A stretch of 56,023 bases of DNA from Anaerolineae bacterium (GTDB lineage: Bacteria > Chloroflexota > Anaerolineae > Aggregatilineales > Phototrophicaceae): assembly GCA_022822545.1 (NCBI GenBank), contig JAJEBE010000023.1:1-56023 (forward strand), written 5' to 3'. The position numbers and the translations under genes were made by a program. Below are positions 15,459-23,941 of this stretch, one piece after another (position 1 is the first letter of the stretch; every line of letters starts with the position of its first letter). The notes below the pieces were generated by a model. That model worked only from the letters and a program-made list of their open reading frames with translations. It did no database searches and had not been told where the DNA came from.

Positions 15459-16553
15459 ATGCCCGCTGATATCGTTGTGGCCGGACACATCGCCCTGGAC
15501 ATCCTGCCGGATATGTCCATGCTCAGACCGGACCAGGTGATTGGCGCCGGCAAGGTCTTCGAGATCGGCACCATCTCCTACTCGACCGGGGGCGCCGTCT
15601 CCAATACCGGCTTGGCGCTGCACCGTCTGGGCGTCAAGGTGGATCTGCTGGCGGCGGTCGGCGATGACTGGGTGGGGCAGGCGATCATCAACTATGTGAA
15701 GGGTTTCGGCGCTGGCCTGGCCGACAGCATTCAGGTCGTGCCCGGCGCGGCCAGCCCCTACACCGTGGTCATCGAGCCGCAGAACCATGACCGTACCCTG
15801 CTCACAAACACCGGCGTTTACAACGATTACGACCTGGACAACATCGACCTCGAAGTCGTGGCGGCGGCCAAGCTCTTTCATCTGGGGTATCCGACCTTGC
15901 TGCCGCGGCTTTACGCGGATGGCGGCGCGGGTTTCCTCGCTTTGCTGCGCGCCGTTAAAGACAGGGGCGTCATCACCTCGATTGACATGTCGTTGCCGCC
16001 GCCGGGCTCGGCCAGCGATCGGGCAGACTGGCGGTTGATACTGCGCCGCTGCCTGCCTTATGTGGACATTTTCGTCCCGAGCATTGAGGAGATCATGATG
16101 ATGCTGCGCCGCCGGGATCTTGAGCGCTGGGGCGGAGAGCTATTTGATCGGCTGACGGCGGCCTACCTGGAGGACCTGGGGGATGAACTGCTGGCGCTCG
16201 GCGTTGGCGTCGCCGGCTTCAAACTGGGCGAGCGCGGCTTGTACCTGCGCGCCGCGCCTGACGAGAACCGGCTCGCTTTCATCCGCGCCATCGGCGGCTC
16301 GCCGGGGGATTGGGCGGGGGCAAGCGCCTGGCAAAGCGCCTTTGAAGTGAGGGTGGCCGGCACCACGGGCGCTGGGGATGCGGCCTATGCCGGCTTGCTG
16401 GCGGCTATGATTCGCGGTTACGGGCTGCTGGAATGCGCGCGGCGGGCCTGCGCGGTGGCGGCTTGTAATATTGAGGCGGCCGATGCCACCTCGGGCGTGC
16501 GGGGTTGGGATGAGACGGAGGCGCGGCTGGCGGCCGGCTGGGCGTTGCTTTGA
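15459..16553 (+). CDS. PfkB-family carbohydrate kinase
   Basis: A 364-residue ribokinase-fold kinase. The N-terminal strand is ADIVVAGHIALDILPDM, the substrate region contains STGGAVSNTGLALHRLGVKV, and the ATP/anion-hole signature with catalytic aspartate is GTTGAGDAAYAGLL near residue 308. It is slightly longer than typical (about 310-330) because of a region near residues 205-295. AAGGAG at 15443-15448 supports ATG 15459. The substrate could be ribose, fructose, 2-keto-3-deoxygluconate or a nucleoside; with the sugar-acid dehydratases in this window, a KDG-like kinase is one reasonable guess. Confidence 0.85.
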   Translation: MPADIVVAGHIALDILPDMSMLRPDQVIGAGKVFEIGTISYSTGGAVSNTGLALHRLGVKVDLLAAVGDDWVGQAIINYVKGFGAGLADSIQVVPGAASPYTVVIEPQNHDRTLLTNTGVYNDYDLDNIDLEVVAAAKLFHLGYPTLLPRLYADGGAGFLALLRAVKDRGVITSIDMSLPPPGSASDRADWRLILRRCLPYVDIFVPSIEEIMMMLRRRDLERWGGELFDRLTAAYLEDLGDELLALGVGVAGFKLGERGLYLRAAPDENRLAFIRAIGGSPGDWAGASAWQSAFEVRVAGTTGAGDAAYAGLLAAMIRGYGLLECARRACAVAACNIEAADATSGVRGWDETEARLAAGWALL

Positions 16554-16657
16554 CGCGAGAGTATACGTTGTGTTAGACTAGCCATACTCGAGTCGGAGAT
16601 AAGATAGCGACAGAACGACAAACAGTCGCTCCTGATGGGTCAGTTGAGGCTCAAGCC

Positions 16658-16864
16658 ATGTTGGACGATGCCGTGATGGATGAAGAGCCAACAGACGAAG
16701 AGATCCTGGAGAGCATTCGCCGAGGCATGCAAGATGTGAAGGCAGGACGCACCCGCCCTGCGCGGCAAGCCATTGCGGAAATCCGTAGCAAACTGGCCGC
16801 CGATGCCGATGCGCGCTCGGCATTGAGCATCATTGATGGCGCGGCAATGCGGAAATCAAGATGA
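16658..16864 (+). CDS. Small antitoxin-like protein without an adjacent toxin
   Basis: A 68-residue acidic protein; GAGG at 16645-16648 is a reasonable ribosome site for ATG 16658. The segment EILESIRRGMQDVKAGRTRPARQAIAEI parallels the antitoxin encoded at 53479 (LLDDLKTSMEQVLAGEFRPALEVLDEL): both have L-x-x-(I/L)-(R/K)-x-(G/S)-M-x-x-V-x-AG-x-x-RPA followed by a short helix. This pattern resembles the C-terminal toxin-binding helix of small type II antitoxins. No toxin-like frame follows; its last 35 bases overlap the convergent MFS gene. It may be an orphan antitoxin, a remnant, or an unrelated small protein. Confidence 0.55.
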   Translation: MLDDAVMDEEPTDEEILESIRRGMQDVKAGRTRPARQAIAEIRSKLAADADARSALSIIDGAAMRKSR

Positions 16865-18050
16865 CCGCGAGAATACAGAACCCGGTCATCATCAGCAGGA
16901 CCGGCTGGTAGGAGCCGGACAGATCAAAAACAATGCCGGCGGCGAATGGCGCCACTGTGATGGCGACGGTCACGAAGATGACCATGACGCTGTTGATGCG
17001 CCCGAAGTAAGCCGAATCGTATGAATCCGCAACCATAAGCGGACGCGTCAGCGTATGGGCGCCTATCGCCATTCCAAACAATGCGACGAAGAGCATTATC
17101 AGAATCGGGCTTGTGCCCAGCATCAGGATCGCGAGAGAAACCGTCGCCAGGGCAAAGACGCCAATTGCCATAGTTTTGCTGGAAACGCGGCGCTCTATCG
17201 GCGCAAAAAACATGCGTCCGAGCACTTGCATCAGGCCGATTGCCCCACTGGCGATTGCGGCGCTGCTGGGATGGATGCCGATGCTGATCAACAGAGGAAT
17301 GATATGGAAGCGGACGGCGTACAGGCTAAGAGTGGAAAATGCGAAGCCCATTGTGAGTATCCAGAAGTAACGTGAGCGCAGGACCTGACCCAGTTCAATC
17401 GACTTTTCCCCGGCCGGGTTCTCCATTTGGGATTCGCCATCGCGAGACAGCCCCAAATCACTTGGGCGCCGCCGCAAGACCAGGCCGTTCAGAGGAATGG
17501 TGATTGCGCCCAGGATGAGGCCAAGTATCAGGACGGCTTGTCGCCAGCCGTATGCTACCAGCAGCGCGTCCGTGAGCGGCACGAAGATGGTGCTGGCGAG
17601 CCCGGCGACGAAAGTGACGACGGCCATGGCGGTTCCGCGATTGTGCCGGAACCAGGTTGCGATCACGGTAAAGGCCGGTTCATAGAGGATGCCGGCGGCG
17701 CAAACACCCAGCAGGGCCATGACCAGGAGAAACTCCGGCAGCGTTGACACTTGCGACCACAGCAGCACGATGATCGTCGCCCCAACCGAGCACAGCGTCA
17801 TGAGCAGGCGCGGCCCGCGCTTATCGAGCCAATAGCCAACAGGAAAGGCGAAGACGCCTGAGACCAGGAAGAAGAGTGAGAAGGCGCCGGAAATCGCGGA
17901 TCGCGACCAGCCCAGTTCGGCTTCCATGGGCGTGATGAAGACGGTGAAGGCATAGACGATCACACCGTAGGAGACGGTCTCAGTGATCGCCAGTGCAACG
18001 GCAATATACCAGCCGTAGTAGATGCGTTTGCGCTGAGAGCGGCCATTCAT
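16830..18050 (-). CDS. MFS transporter (monocarboxylate/oxalate-formate type)
   Basis: A 406-residue inner-membrane carrier with about twelve hydrophobic segments. The opening GWYIAVALAITETVSYGVIVYAF and the first loop WSRSAISGAF, followed by GYWLDKRGPRLLM, resemble the monocarboxylate/oxalate-formate antiporter branch of MFS. It is divergent from the IlvD/Edd dehydratase with 138 bases between start codons. It could therefore take up the sugar acid or another carboxylate that feeds the dehydratase, which is context inference. Its end overlaps the small antitoxin-like gene. Confidence 0.85.
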   Translation of the reverse strand: MNGRSQRKRIYYGWYIAVALAITETVSYGVIVYAFTVFITPMEAELGWSRSAISGAFSLFFLVSGVFAFPVGYWLDKRGPRLLMTLCSVGATIIVLLWSQVSTLPEFLLVMALLGVCAAGILYEPAFTVIATWFRHNRGTAMAVVTFVAGLASTIFVPLTDALLVAYGWRQAVLILGLILGAITIPLNGLVLRRRPSDLGLSRDGESQMENPAGEKSIELGQVLRSRYFWILTMGFAFSTLSLYAVRFHIIPLLISIGIHPSSAAIASGAIGLMQVLGRMFFAPIERRVSSKTMAIGVFALATVSLAILMLGTSPILIMLFVALFGMAIGAHTLTRPLMVADSYDSAYFGRINSVMVIFVTVAITVAPFAAGIVFDLSGSYQPVLLMMTGFCILAVILISALPRHQ

Positions 18051-18188
18051 GGCAGCAGTTTAGTCCTCGCCTGCGCTTAGTAAAAGGTGCAGCGCGCTTT
18101 TGAGAGCGGAAGCACGAATTATCGCTGATGAGTAATTGTTGTCTGTTATACTTTGCCCCAAGTTGCCGAAGCCAGGAGGAGAATCGCA

Positions 18189-19913
18189 ATGCGTTTACGC
18201 AGCCACGACTGGTTCTTGCAGAGCGGACAAGCCGGCTTCAAAGCGCGCAGCCGCATGAAGAATCAGGGCAGTCCGCAGCAGATGTTTGACGGGCGTCCGG
18301 TCATCGGCATCTGCAATACCTGGTCGGAGTTGACGCCCTGCAACGCTCACCTGCGCATCCTGGCCGAACATGTGAAGCGCGGCGTGCTGGAGGCGGGCGG
18401 CTTCCCGCTGGAATTCCCGGTGATGTCCCTGGGCGAGACTTTGATGCGCCCGACGACCATGCTCTACCGCAATCTGGTCAGCATGGATGTGGAGGAGTCT
18501 ATTCGCGCCAATCCCCTGGATGGGGTTGTGCTGCTGGTCGGCTGCGACAAGACGACGCCGGCCGCTATCATGGGCGCTTGCAGCGTCGATATTCCGACGA
18601 TCGTGGTGACGAGCGGTCCCATGTTGAACGGCAAATTTCAGGGGCGGGATATCGGCGCGGGCACCGACAAATGGCGCTTCACCGATGATTGGCGCAGCGG
18701 GAGCATGAGCACGGCTGATTATATCGAATCCGAGACCTGCATGTCCCGCAGCGATGGCCACTGCATGACGATGGGCACGGCGTCGAGCATGGCTTGCGTG
18801 GTGGAGGCCTTGGGGCTGATGCTGCCCGGGGGCGGGGCGATACCGGCCCCCGATGCGCGCCGGCGCCGGCTCTGCCATTACAGCGGCAACCGCATCGTAA
18901 AGATGGTAGCCGAAGACCTCAAGCCTTCGACCATTCTCAGTCGCGCCGCTTTCGAGAACGCCATCATCGTCAACGCGGCCATCGGCGGCTCCACCAATGT
19001 TGTGCTGCATCTGCTGGCGATTGCCGGGCGCATCGGCGTCGAGCTGCAACTTGAGGATTTCGATCGGCTGGGCGCGGATATGCCGCTGCTGGTCAATCTA
19101 AAGCCGGCGGGCGAATATCTCATGGAGGAGTTCTATTACGCCGGCGGGCTGCCCGTGGTGCTGCAGAATCTCAAGTCCGTCATTGACCTGGACGCCATCA
19201 CCGTGACGGGCGCGAGCCACGCGGCCAATACCGAAGGCGCGGTCTGTTATGACGATGAGGTCATCACGACGATTGACAAGCCTTTTCAAGAGCGGGCCGG
19301 CATCGCCGTGCTGCGCGGCAACCTCTGCCCGGATGGGGCTGTGATCAAGCCATCGGCCGCTACCCCGAGCTTGCTGCGGCATCGCGGGCGCGCCATCGTC
19401 TTCAACTCGCTGGACGACTTTCACCAACGCATTGATGATCCGGCGCTGGATGTCGATGAAAACTCGGTGCTGGTGCTGCAAAATGTGGGACCGAAAGGCT
19501 TTCCCGGCATGCCCGAGGTCGGCAATATGAGTTTGCCGCGCAAGCTGCTGGAGAAGGGGGTTCGGGATATGCTGCGCATCTCCGACGGGCGCATGAGCGG
19601 CACGGCTTATGGCGCGGTCGTCCTGCATGTCGCCCCCGAATCCGCCGTCGGGGGACCGCTGGCGCTCGTGCGGGAAGGCGACATGATCGAGTTGGATGCG
19701 CCGGCCCGCCGGTTGCATCTGGATGTACCGCCGGAGGAAATGGAGCGCCGCCGGCGTGAATGGGAGGCGTCGACCCTTGACGATGCTCGCGGCTATACGC
19801 GTATCTTTCTCGATCACGCGCAAGGGGCTGACCGGGGCGTCGATTTGGATATACTTGTCGGCGCTTCGGGCCCGGGCCTGGAATACGCCACTGACGCCCA
19901 AGTCAAATCGTGA
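18189..19913 (+). CDS. IlvD/Edd-family dehydratase, probably a sugar-acid dehydratase
   Basis: A 574-residue Fe-S dehydratase. Cysteine motifs are visible in GVVLLVGCDKTTPAAIMG, in the SRSDGHCMTMGTASSM region and early in PVIGICNTWSEL(TPC). The GHCMTMGTASSMACV wording and the RSRMKNQG start are closer to the arabonate/xylonate dehydratase branch than to biosynthetic dihydroxy-acid dehydratase. The product would be a 2-keto-3-deoxy sugar acid. ATG 18189 follows AGGAGGAGA; an in-frame TTG at 18153 lacks such a site. A TATACT at 18147-18152 may be a -10 box. No ilvBNC genes are nearby. Exact substrate unresolved. Confidence 0.85.
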   Translation: MRLRSHDWFLQSGQAGFKARSRMKNQGSPQQMFDGRPVIGICNTWSELTPCNAHLRILAEHVKRGVLEAGGFPLEFPVMSLGETLMRPTTMLYRNLVSMDVEESIRANPLDGVVLLVGCDKTTPAAIMGACSVDIPTIVVTSGPMLNGKFQGRDIGAGTDKWRFTDDWRSGSMSTADYIESETCMSRSDGHCMTMGTASSMACVVEALGLMLPGGGAIPAPDARRRRLCHYSGNRIVKMVAEDLKPSTILSRAAFENAIIVNAAIGGSTNVVLHLLAIAGRIGVELQLEDFDRLGADMPLLVNLKPAGEYLMEEFYYAGGLPVVLQNLKSVIDLDAITVTGASHAANTEGAVCYDDEVITTIDKPFQERAGIAVLRGNLCPDGAVIKPSAATPSLLRHRGRAIVFNSLDDFHQRIDDPALDVDENSVLVLQNVGPKGFPGMPEVGNMSLPRKLLEKGVRDMLRISDGRMSGTAYGAVVLHVAPESAVGGPLALVREGDMIELDAPARRLHLDVPPEEMERRRREWEASTLDDARGYTRIFLDHAQGADRGVDLDILVGASGPGLEYATDAQVKS

Positions 19914-20101
19914 GGCGACGTCATGGCCCGGTCAGTTGGCGTGGGGCGAATGACGGCCTAGCGGCTGTCTACGCGCCCCGTGAATCGCCGTCAAATCAAG
20001 CAAAGGCGAATAAGGTAAAGTATGTCGCAGATTTCGCAGCCTTTGCGTCTACACTGCTAAACTGGCTACAAATCCGACGTAAAAATACGGGGAGCCACAA
20101 A

Positions 20102-21307
20102 ATGCCCACACTTGCCAACTACACACAATTCGAAGGTCGTTATTGGGATACCGCTTCGATCCGCAACGCGCTGGATTATCAAGGCGCGAAGGCGCCCCAT
20201 ACCGGCCAGCCTTATAGCGAAGCGATGCTGCTCGGCATAAGCGGGGGCGTGACCTTCGGCTATTTCACCTTCCATTACAAGGGTTATGATCCTCAAGTCA
20301 ACCTGCTGACGCGGAACACGTTTGATCCGGTAGAGCGGATATTCGACCGGTTGAAACTGCCGCGGGATTTGCGCCGGACGACCAGCGCCGAGAAGGGACG
20401 CCAGAATCTCATCGGCGCTCTGGAAGAAGGTTATGCGGTAGTCGCCAGCCCGGATATGTGGCTGCTGCCATATAACGCCTTGACCTACGACGACGGCATG
20501 TGGGGCGGGATGCCGCTGGTTATCTATGGCTATGAGCCGGACGAAGGCGAGGCTTATATCTCCGACCGCAGCCGCGTTCCGCTGACCGTGAGCGCGGAGG
20601 ACCTGGACAAAGCGCGCGGGCGCATCAAGAAGGAGCGGCAGCGTCTCATTCTGCTGGGCGCGCCGGATGACGGGCGGTTGCCCGACGCCATCCGCGCCGG
20701 CATTGCCGATTGCGTCGCGCTGATGACTGAGAAGCCGCCGAAGGGCTCGGCCAAGAATTTCGGTCTGCGGGCGCTGCAGCACTGGGCGGAGATGCTGGCG
20801 AAGACGAGCAAGGGCAGTTGGGCGCGGGAGTACGCGACCGGGCGACCGCTGCTGGCGGCGCTGACCAGTGCCTATACTTTCCTGGGGCCGGCCTTTGGCA
20901 AGACAATTCAAGCCGAGCGCGATGTCTACGCTGATTTTCTCGATGAGGCGGCGCAGGTCTTGGGTGATTCTCAACTCAACGCGGCCGCTGAAGCTTATCG
21001 GGCGGCGGGCGTGGCGTGGGAAGGCTTGTATGAGAGCTTGTTGCCGCCTGCTGCGCCGATGCTAGGTGAAGCGCGCGACGCCATCGACCGCAAGACAACT
21101 CTGTTTATCGAGAGCGGCGCTGAATATCTGGATGAGATCATCGCTTGCCGCGACCGGCTGGAGGCGCTCAAGACCCAGGCCGAGACCGACTTCCCGCTCG
21201 CCGACGGCGAAATCGCTGACCTGCGCGCCGAGATACGCGAGCGGGTGTTGGCAGTTCGCGAAGCTGAAGAGGCGGCTGTATCGGCGCTGAAGGCGGCGGT
21301 TGCTTAA
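20102..21307 (+). CDS. BtrH N-terminal / DUF4872-like protein
   Basis: 401 residues. The N-terminal half has features of the BtrH N-terminal domain (the butirosin acyltransferase-type fold): SIRNALDYQG, then YSEAMLLGISGGVTFGYFTFHYKG, and later a conserved GYAVVASPDMWLLPYN followed by GGMPLVIYGYEPDEGEAYISD. The second half is mostly helical, ending in a charged coiled segment (EIADLRAEIRERVLAVREAEEA), consistent with DUF4872. ATG 20102 has GGGGAG 7-12 bases upstream and gives a sensible N-terminus; an in-frame ATG at 19910 would add a low-complexity tail. In butirosin synthesis BtrH transfers an acyl group from a carrier protein, but no carrier protein or biosynthetic genes are seen here. Function unknown. 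Confidence 0.65.
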   Translation: MPTLANYTQFEGRYWDTASIRNALDYQGAKAPHTGQPYSEAMLLGISGGVTFGYFTFHYKGYDPQVNLLTRNTFDPVERIFDRLKLPRDLRRTTSAEKGRQNLIGALEEGYAVVASPDMWLLPYNALTYDDGMWGGMPLVIYGYEPDEGEAYISDRSRVPLTVSAEDLDKARGRIKKERQRLILLGAPDDGRLPDAIRAGIADCVALMTEKPPKGSAKNFGLRALQHWAEMLAKTSKGSWAREYATGRPLLAALTSAYTFLGPAFGKTIQAERDVYADFLDEAAQVLGDSQLNAAAEAYRAAGVAWEGLYESLLPPAAPMLGEARDAIDRKTTLFIESGAEYLDEIIACRDRLEALKTQAETDFPLADGEIADLRAEIRERVLAVREAEEAAVSALKAAVA

Positions 21308-21420
21308 GGGCAACGACCTGTCTTTGCAAGGGCGGCGGTACATGGTAAGCTTGCCCAACGCGGCAACCTTCTTTGACAGAATGTAAATCCACATCAAGTT
21401 ATAGCCAGGAGACACAGCTG

Positions 21421-22719
21421 ATGAGCAATAAACTCTCAAGACGAGACTTCTTAAAAATCGCGGCGACATCCAGCACCGCGGCCGGTATCGCCCTGCTCGG
21501 CGCGCAACCGATCGCGGCGCAAGCTGACGGGGTCGAGTTCTCGCTGGCGATGGTGGATTGGAGCGATCCGGTTCAGACTGCCTTTGAAGAGACGATCATC
21601 CCCCGCTTTATCGAAGAGAATCCCGGTTCCAGCGTGACTATCAATTGGACCAATTGGGGGCGCTACAACGAAGAGATGACCACCGCTTTCGCCTCCGGCG
21701 TGACGCCGGATGTCTTCCAGGGCGGGGCGGTTTGGGCGCCGCAGATGGCCCGGCGCAATTGGGCGGTCCCGCTTAACGACTTCATCAACGCCGATGAGGA
21801 ATGGGATTGGGACGATTTCCCGGCCGGCTTGCAAGCCGATGTTACTATCCGCGGCGATATCGTGGCCGTGCCTTACCGGCAGGACCTGCGCACGCTCTGG
21901 TACAACAAGGAGATGCTCGCCGAAGCCGGCATTGATGAAGCGCCCAGCACTTGGGAAGAATTCCTGGCGGCCGCGCAGGCGACCACCGTGCGCGATGGCG
22001 CTGGCTACGCTGTCGAGGGTTATCATTTCTCCGATGCCAGCGGCAATTGGCAGCGCGACTGGCAGCCCTTCCTGATGTGGGTGCACATGGCTGACGGCCA
22101 GTTCCTCAGCGATGACTTGAGCACCTGCGCGCTTGATTCCGAGGAGGCGCTGACCGCGCTGGAATGGCTGGTGGCGCTGGTGCATGAGCACGAGGTGACA
22201 TCGTATCCGGGCTTGGATCCGCAAGGCGATCTCAACGTTCTGGCCGGCCGGAACGCCGCCATGCAGCTTTCCAGCGCCGATATGGAGCGCGTTATCAATC
22301 TCTACGCGCCCGATGAAGCCGAGACGATTTACCCGACGCTGCCCTTGACCGGCGCGGTGCAGGCGACGCATTCCTGGGTGAACAAGTTCTTCATCTCGTC
22401 GCAGACGCCCGATCCGGCGGTATCCTGGGGTTTGCTGCGTTTCCTGACGCGGCAGGACATCCTCGAGGTTTATTCGGCATCGAATAACAATACGCCACCG
22501 CGGCTCTCGCTGCTGGAGGCGGAATACATGTCGGAGAAGCACAAAGTCGTCCTGGAGTCGGCGGTTTATGCGCGGACCTTCCCGCAGCATCACAATCTGA
22601 TCGCGCTCTTCCGCCCGATCGCGGCGGAGCTGGAGCAGGCGCTCAGCGGCAACAAGGCGGCGGCTGACGCGCTGGCTGACGCGACCAGCGCCATCAATGA
22701 GATCCTGGCGGACGAGTAG
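21421..22719 (+). CDS. Tat-exported sugar ABC transporter substrate-binding protein
   Basis: A 432-residue family-1 extracellular solute-binding protein. The N-terminus MSNKLSRRDFLKIAATSS holds a twin-arginine motif (SRRDFLK), followed by a hydrophobic stretch and a likely cleavage after IAAQA, so folded export by Tat is predicted. The lobes show IIPRFIEENPGSSVTINWTNWG, VTPDVFQGGAVWAPQMA and LRTLWYNKEMLAEAGIDEAPSTWEEF, standard for sugar-binding proteins. AGGAGA precedes ATG 21421. Two permeases follow after a 281-base gap that holds a pair of REP-like hairpins. No ATPase is in the cluster. The sugar is unknown. Confidence 0.93.
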   Translation: MSNKLSRRDFLKIAATSSTAAGIALLGAQPIAAQADGVEFSLAMVDWSDPVQTAFEETIIPRFIEENPGSSVTINWTNWGRYNEEMTTAFASGVTPDVFQGGAVWAPQMARRNWAVPLNDFINADEEWDWDDFPAGLQADVTIRGDIVAVPYRQDLRTLWYNKEMLAEAGIDEAPSTWEEFLAAAQATTVRDGAGYAVEGYHFSDASGNWQRDWQPFLMWVHMADGQFLSDDLSTCALDSEEALTALEWLVALVHEHEVTSYPGLDPQGDLNVLAGRNAAMQLSSADMERVINLYAPDEAETIYPTLPLTGAVQATHSWVNKFFISSQTPDPAVSWGLLRFLTRQDILEVYSASNNNTPPRLSLLEAEYMSEKHKVVLESAVYARTFPQHHNLIALFRPIAAELEQALSGNKAAADALADATSAINEILADE

Positions 22720-22820
22720 GCTTGCGGCTTCTCCCACATCTGAAGACTTGTACGGGTGTCACGCTGTGGCGCCCTCAGTAAATCCAAGAAAGTAATGCAG
22801 ATTTCGCTAAACCAACGATG

Positions 22821-22896
22821 TGTAGGGGCGACATACCATGTCGCCCGAAACCACAAGTCGCAACGGCAGCGGGCGACCAGATTGGTCGCCCCTACA
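22821..22896. repeat. Inverted pair of REP-like hairpins (c, d) after the binding-protein gene
   Basis: Copy c: TGTAG at 22821-22825, stem GGGCGACAT (22826-22834) and ATGTCGCCC (22838-22846), loop ACC. Copy d, inverted: stem GGGCGACCA (22871-22879) and TGGTCGCCC (22883-22891), loop GAT, then CTACA (22892-22896). Both stems are perfect 9 bp, with different but paired bases next to the loop. The pair starts about 100 bases after the binding-protein stop and lies before the first permease gene, where hairpins could protect the upstream mRNA from 3' exonucleases. Confidence 0.85.
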
Positions 22897-23000
22897 CGGC
22901 TCGCTTTTTCGCATGACATACTTGATCTTGCTTCTGTGGAATGCCCTGGGCGTTGCAGCGAAACGCCTCTACAGCAGTATTGACCGACGAGGGACATGGC

Positions 23001-23939
23001 ATGAGCCTGGCAGTATCTGAGCGAGTAGCGATAAAGGCGGAGGGCGTCGATTGGCGCGACCGTATCTACCGCTTTTACAACAGCCAGGCCTTTGTCGCCT
23101 TTCTGTTCTTGCTCATACCCGTGTTGCTCTTGGCGGCGCTGAAGATCTGGCCGGTTTTCTACAACCTGTACCTGAGCTTCACTCGCTATGAACTCTTCGA
23201 GCCGCCGCGTTTCGTCGGCTTGAAGAATTACAAATACGTTTTCACGAACAAGACGGCCTTTCAATCCATTATCAATACTTTGCTCTTCACGATTGAGGCG
23301 GTGCCAATCGGCACGGCGCTGGCGTTGATCATCGCCAAACTGCTGGATCAATCGATTCGCGGTCGCGTCTTCTTGCGGACACTCTACTACTTGCCGGTGG
23401 TCAGTTCGGTGGTGGTATCGGCGATGATCTGGCGCTGGATCTACAGCCCGCAGCACGGCTTGTTGAATTTCTTCCTTGGCTTGCTCGGCATCCCGCCGCA
23501 GCACTGGCTGAACGACCCCAATCTGGCGCTGATCAGTTTGGTCATCGTCACGATCTGGGGCAGCATCGGCAGCAACATGGTGATCTTCCTGGCCGGCTTG
23601 CAGGATATCCCGCGCGATGTTATTGAGGCGGCGCGGGTTGATGGCGCCAGTTCCTTGCAGAATTTCCTGCTTATCACCGTGCCTTTGATGCGCCCGGTCA
23701 TCCTCTTCGTGGTTGTCACCTTCACCATCAGCATCTTCCGCAACTTCGGCTTGATATTCATGCTGACGCAGGGCGGACCCTTCAACCGCACGAATACGAT
23801 GGTCTGGGAGGTTTATCAGAATGTCTTCGGCTACTTGCGCCTGGGGCGGGGCGCGGCGCTCTCGGTGGTAATGTTGATCATCGTGCTCATATTGACGTTG
23901 ATCAGCTTCCGCGTTCTGCGCGAGCGGCAAGGAGCGTGA
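23001..23939 (+). CDS. Sugar ABC transporter permease (MalF/UgpA type)
   Basis: A 312-residue inner-membrane permease with six predicted hydrophobic helices, from AFVAFLFLLIPVLLLAALKI to VVMLIIVLILTLISF. The EAA loop that docks the ATPase is DVIEAARVDGASSLQNFLLI. Periplasmic-loop wording such as YNLYLSFTRYELFEPPRFVGLKNY is typical of MalF/UgpA homologues. ATG 23001 follows GAGGG at 22989-22993; an in-frame ATG at 22941 lacks support. The next permease begins three bases after the stop. Confidence 0.92.
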   Translation: MSLAVSERVAIKAEGVDWRDRIYRFYNSQAFVAFLFLLIPVLLLAALKIWPVFYNLYLSFTRYELFEPPRFVGLKNYKYVFTNKTAFQSIINTLLFTIEAVPIGTALALIIAKLLDQSIRGRVFLRTLYYLPVVSSVVVSAMIWRWIYSPQHGLLNFFLGLLGIPPQHWLNDPNLALISLVIVTIWGSIGSNMVIFLAGLQDIPRDVIEAARVDGASSLQNFLLITVPLMRPVILFVVVTFTISIFRNFGLIFMLTQGGPFNRTNTMVWEVYQNVFGYLRLGRGAALSVVMLIIVLILTLISFRVLRERQGA

Positions 23940-23941
23940 GT

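Noticed and set aside
18189..19913. Calling the IlvD/Edd gene biosynthetic ilvD
   Set aside because: The cysteine-region wording resembles sugar-acid dehydratases more, and no branched-chain amino acid genes are nearby.
22821..22896. Hairpin pair as a rho-independent terminator or CRISPR-like repeat
   Set aside because: No T-run follows either stem and there are no regularly spaced identical repeats with unique spacers. The same hairpins recur singly and in pairs across the window, fitting a dispersed repeat.
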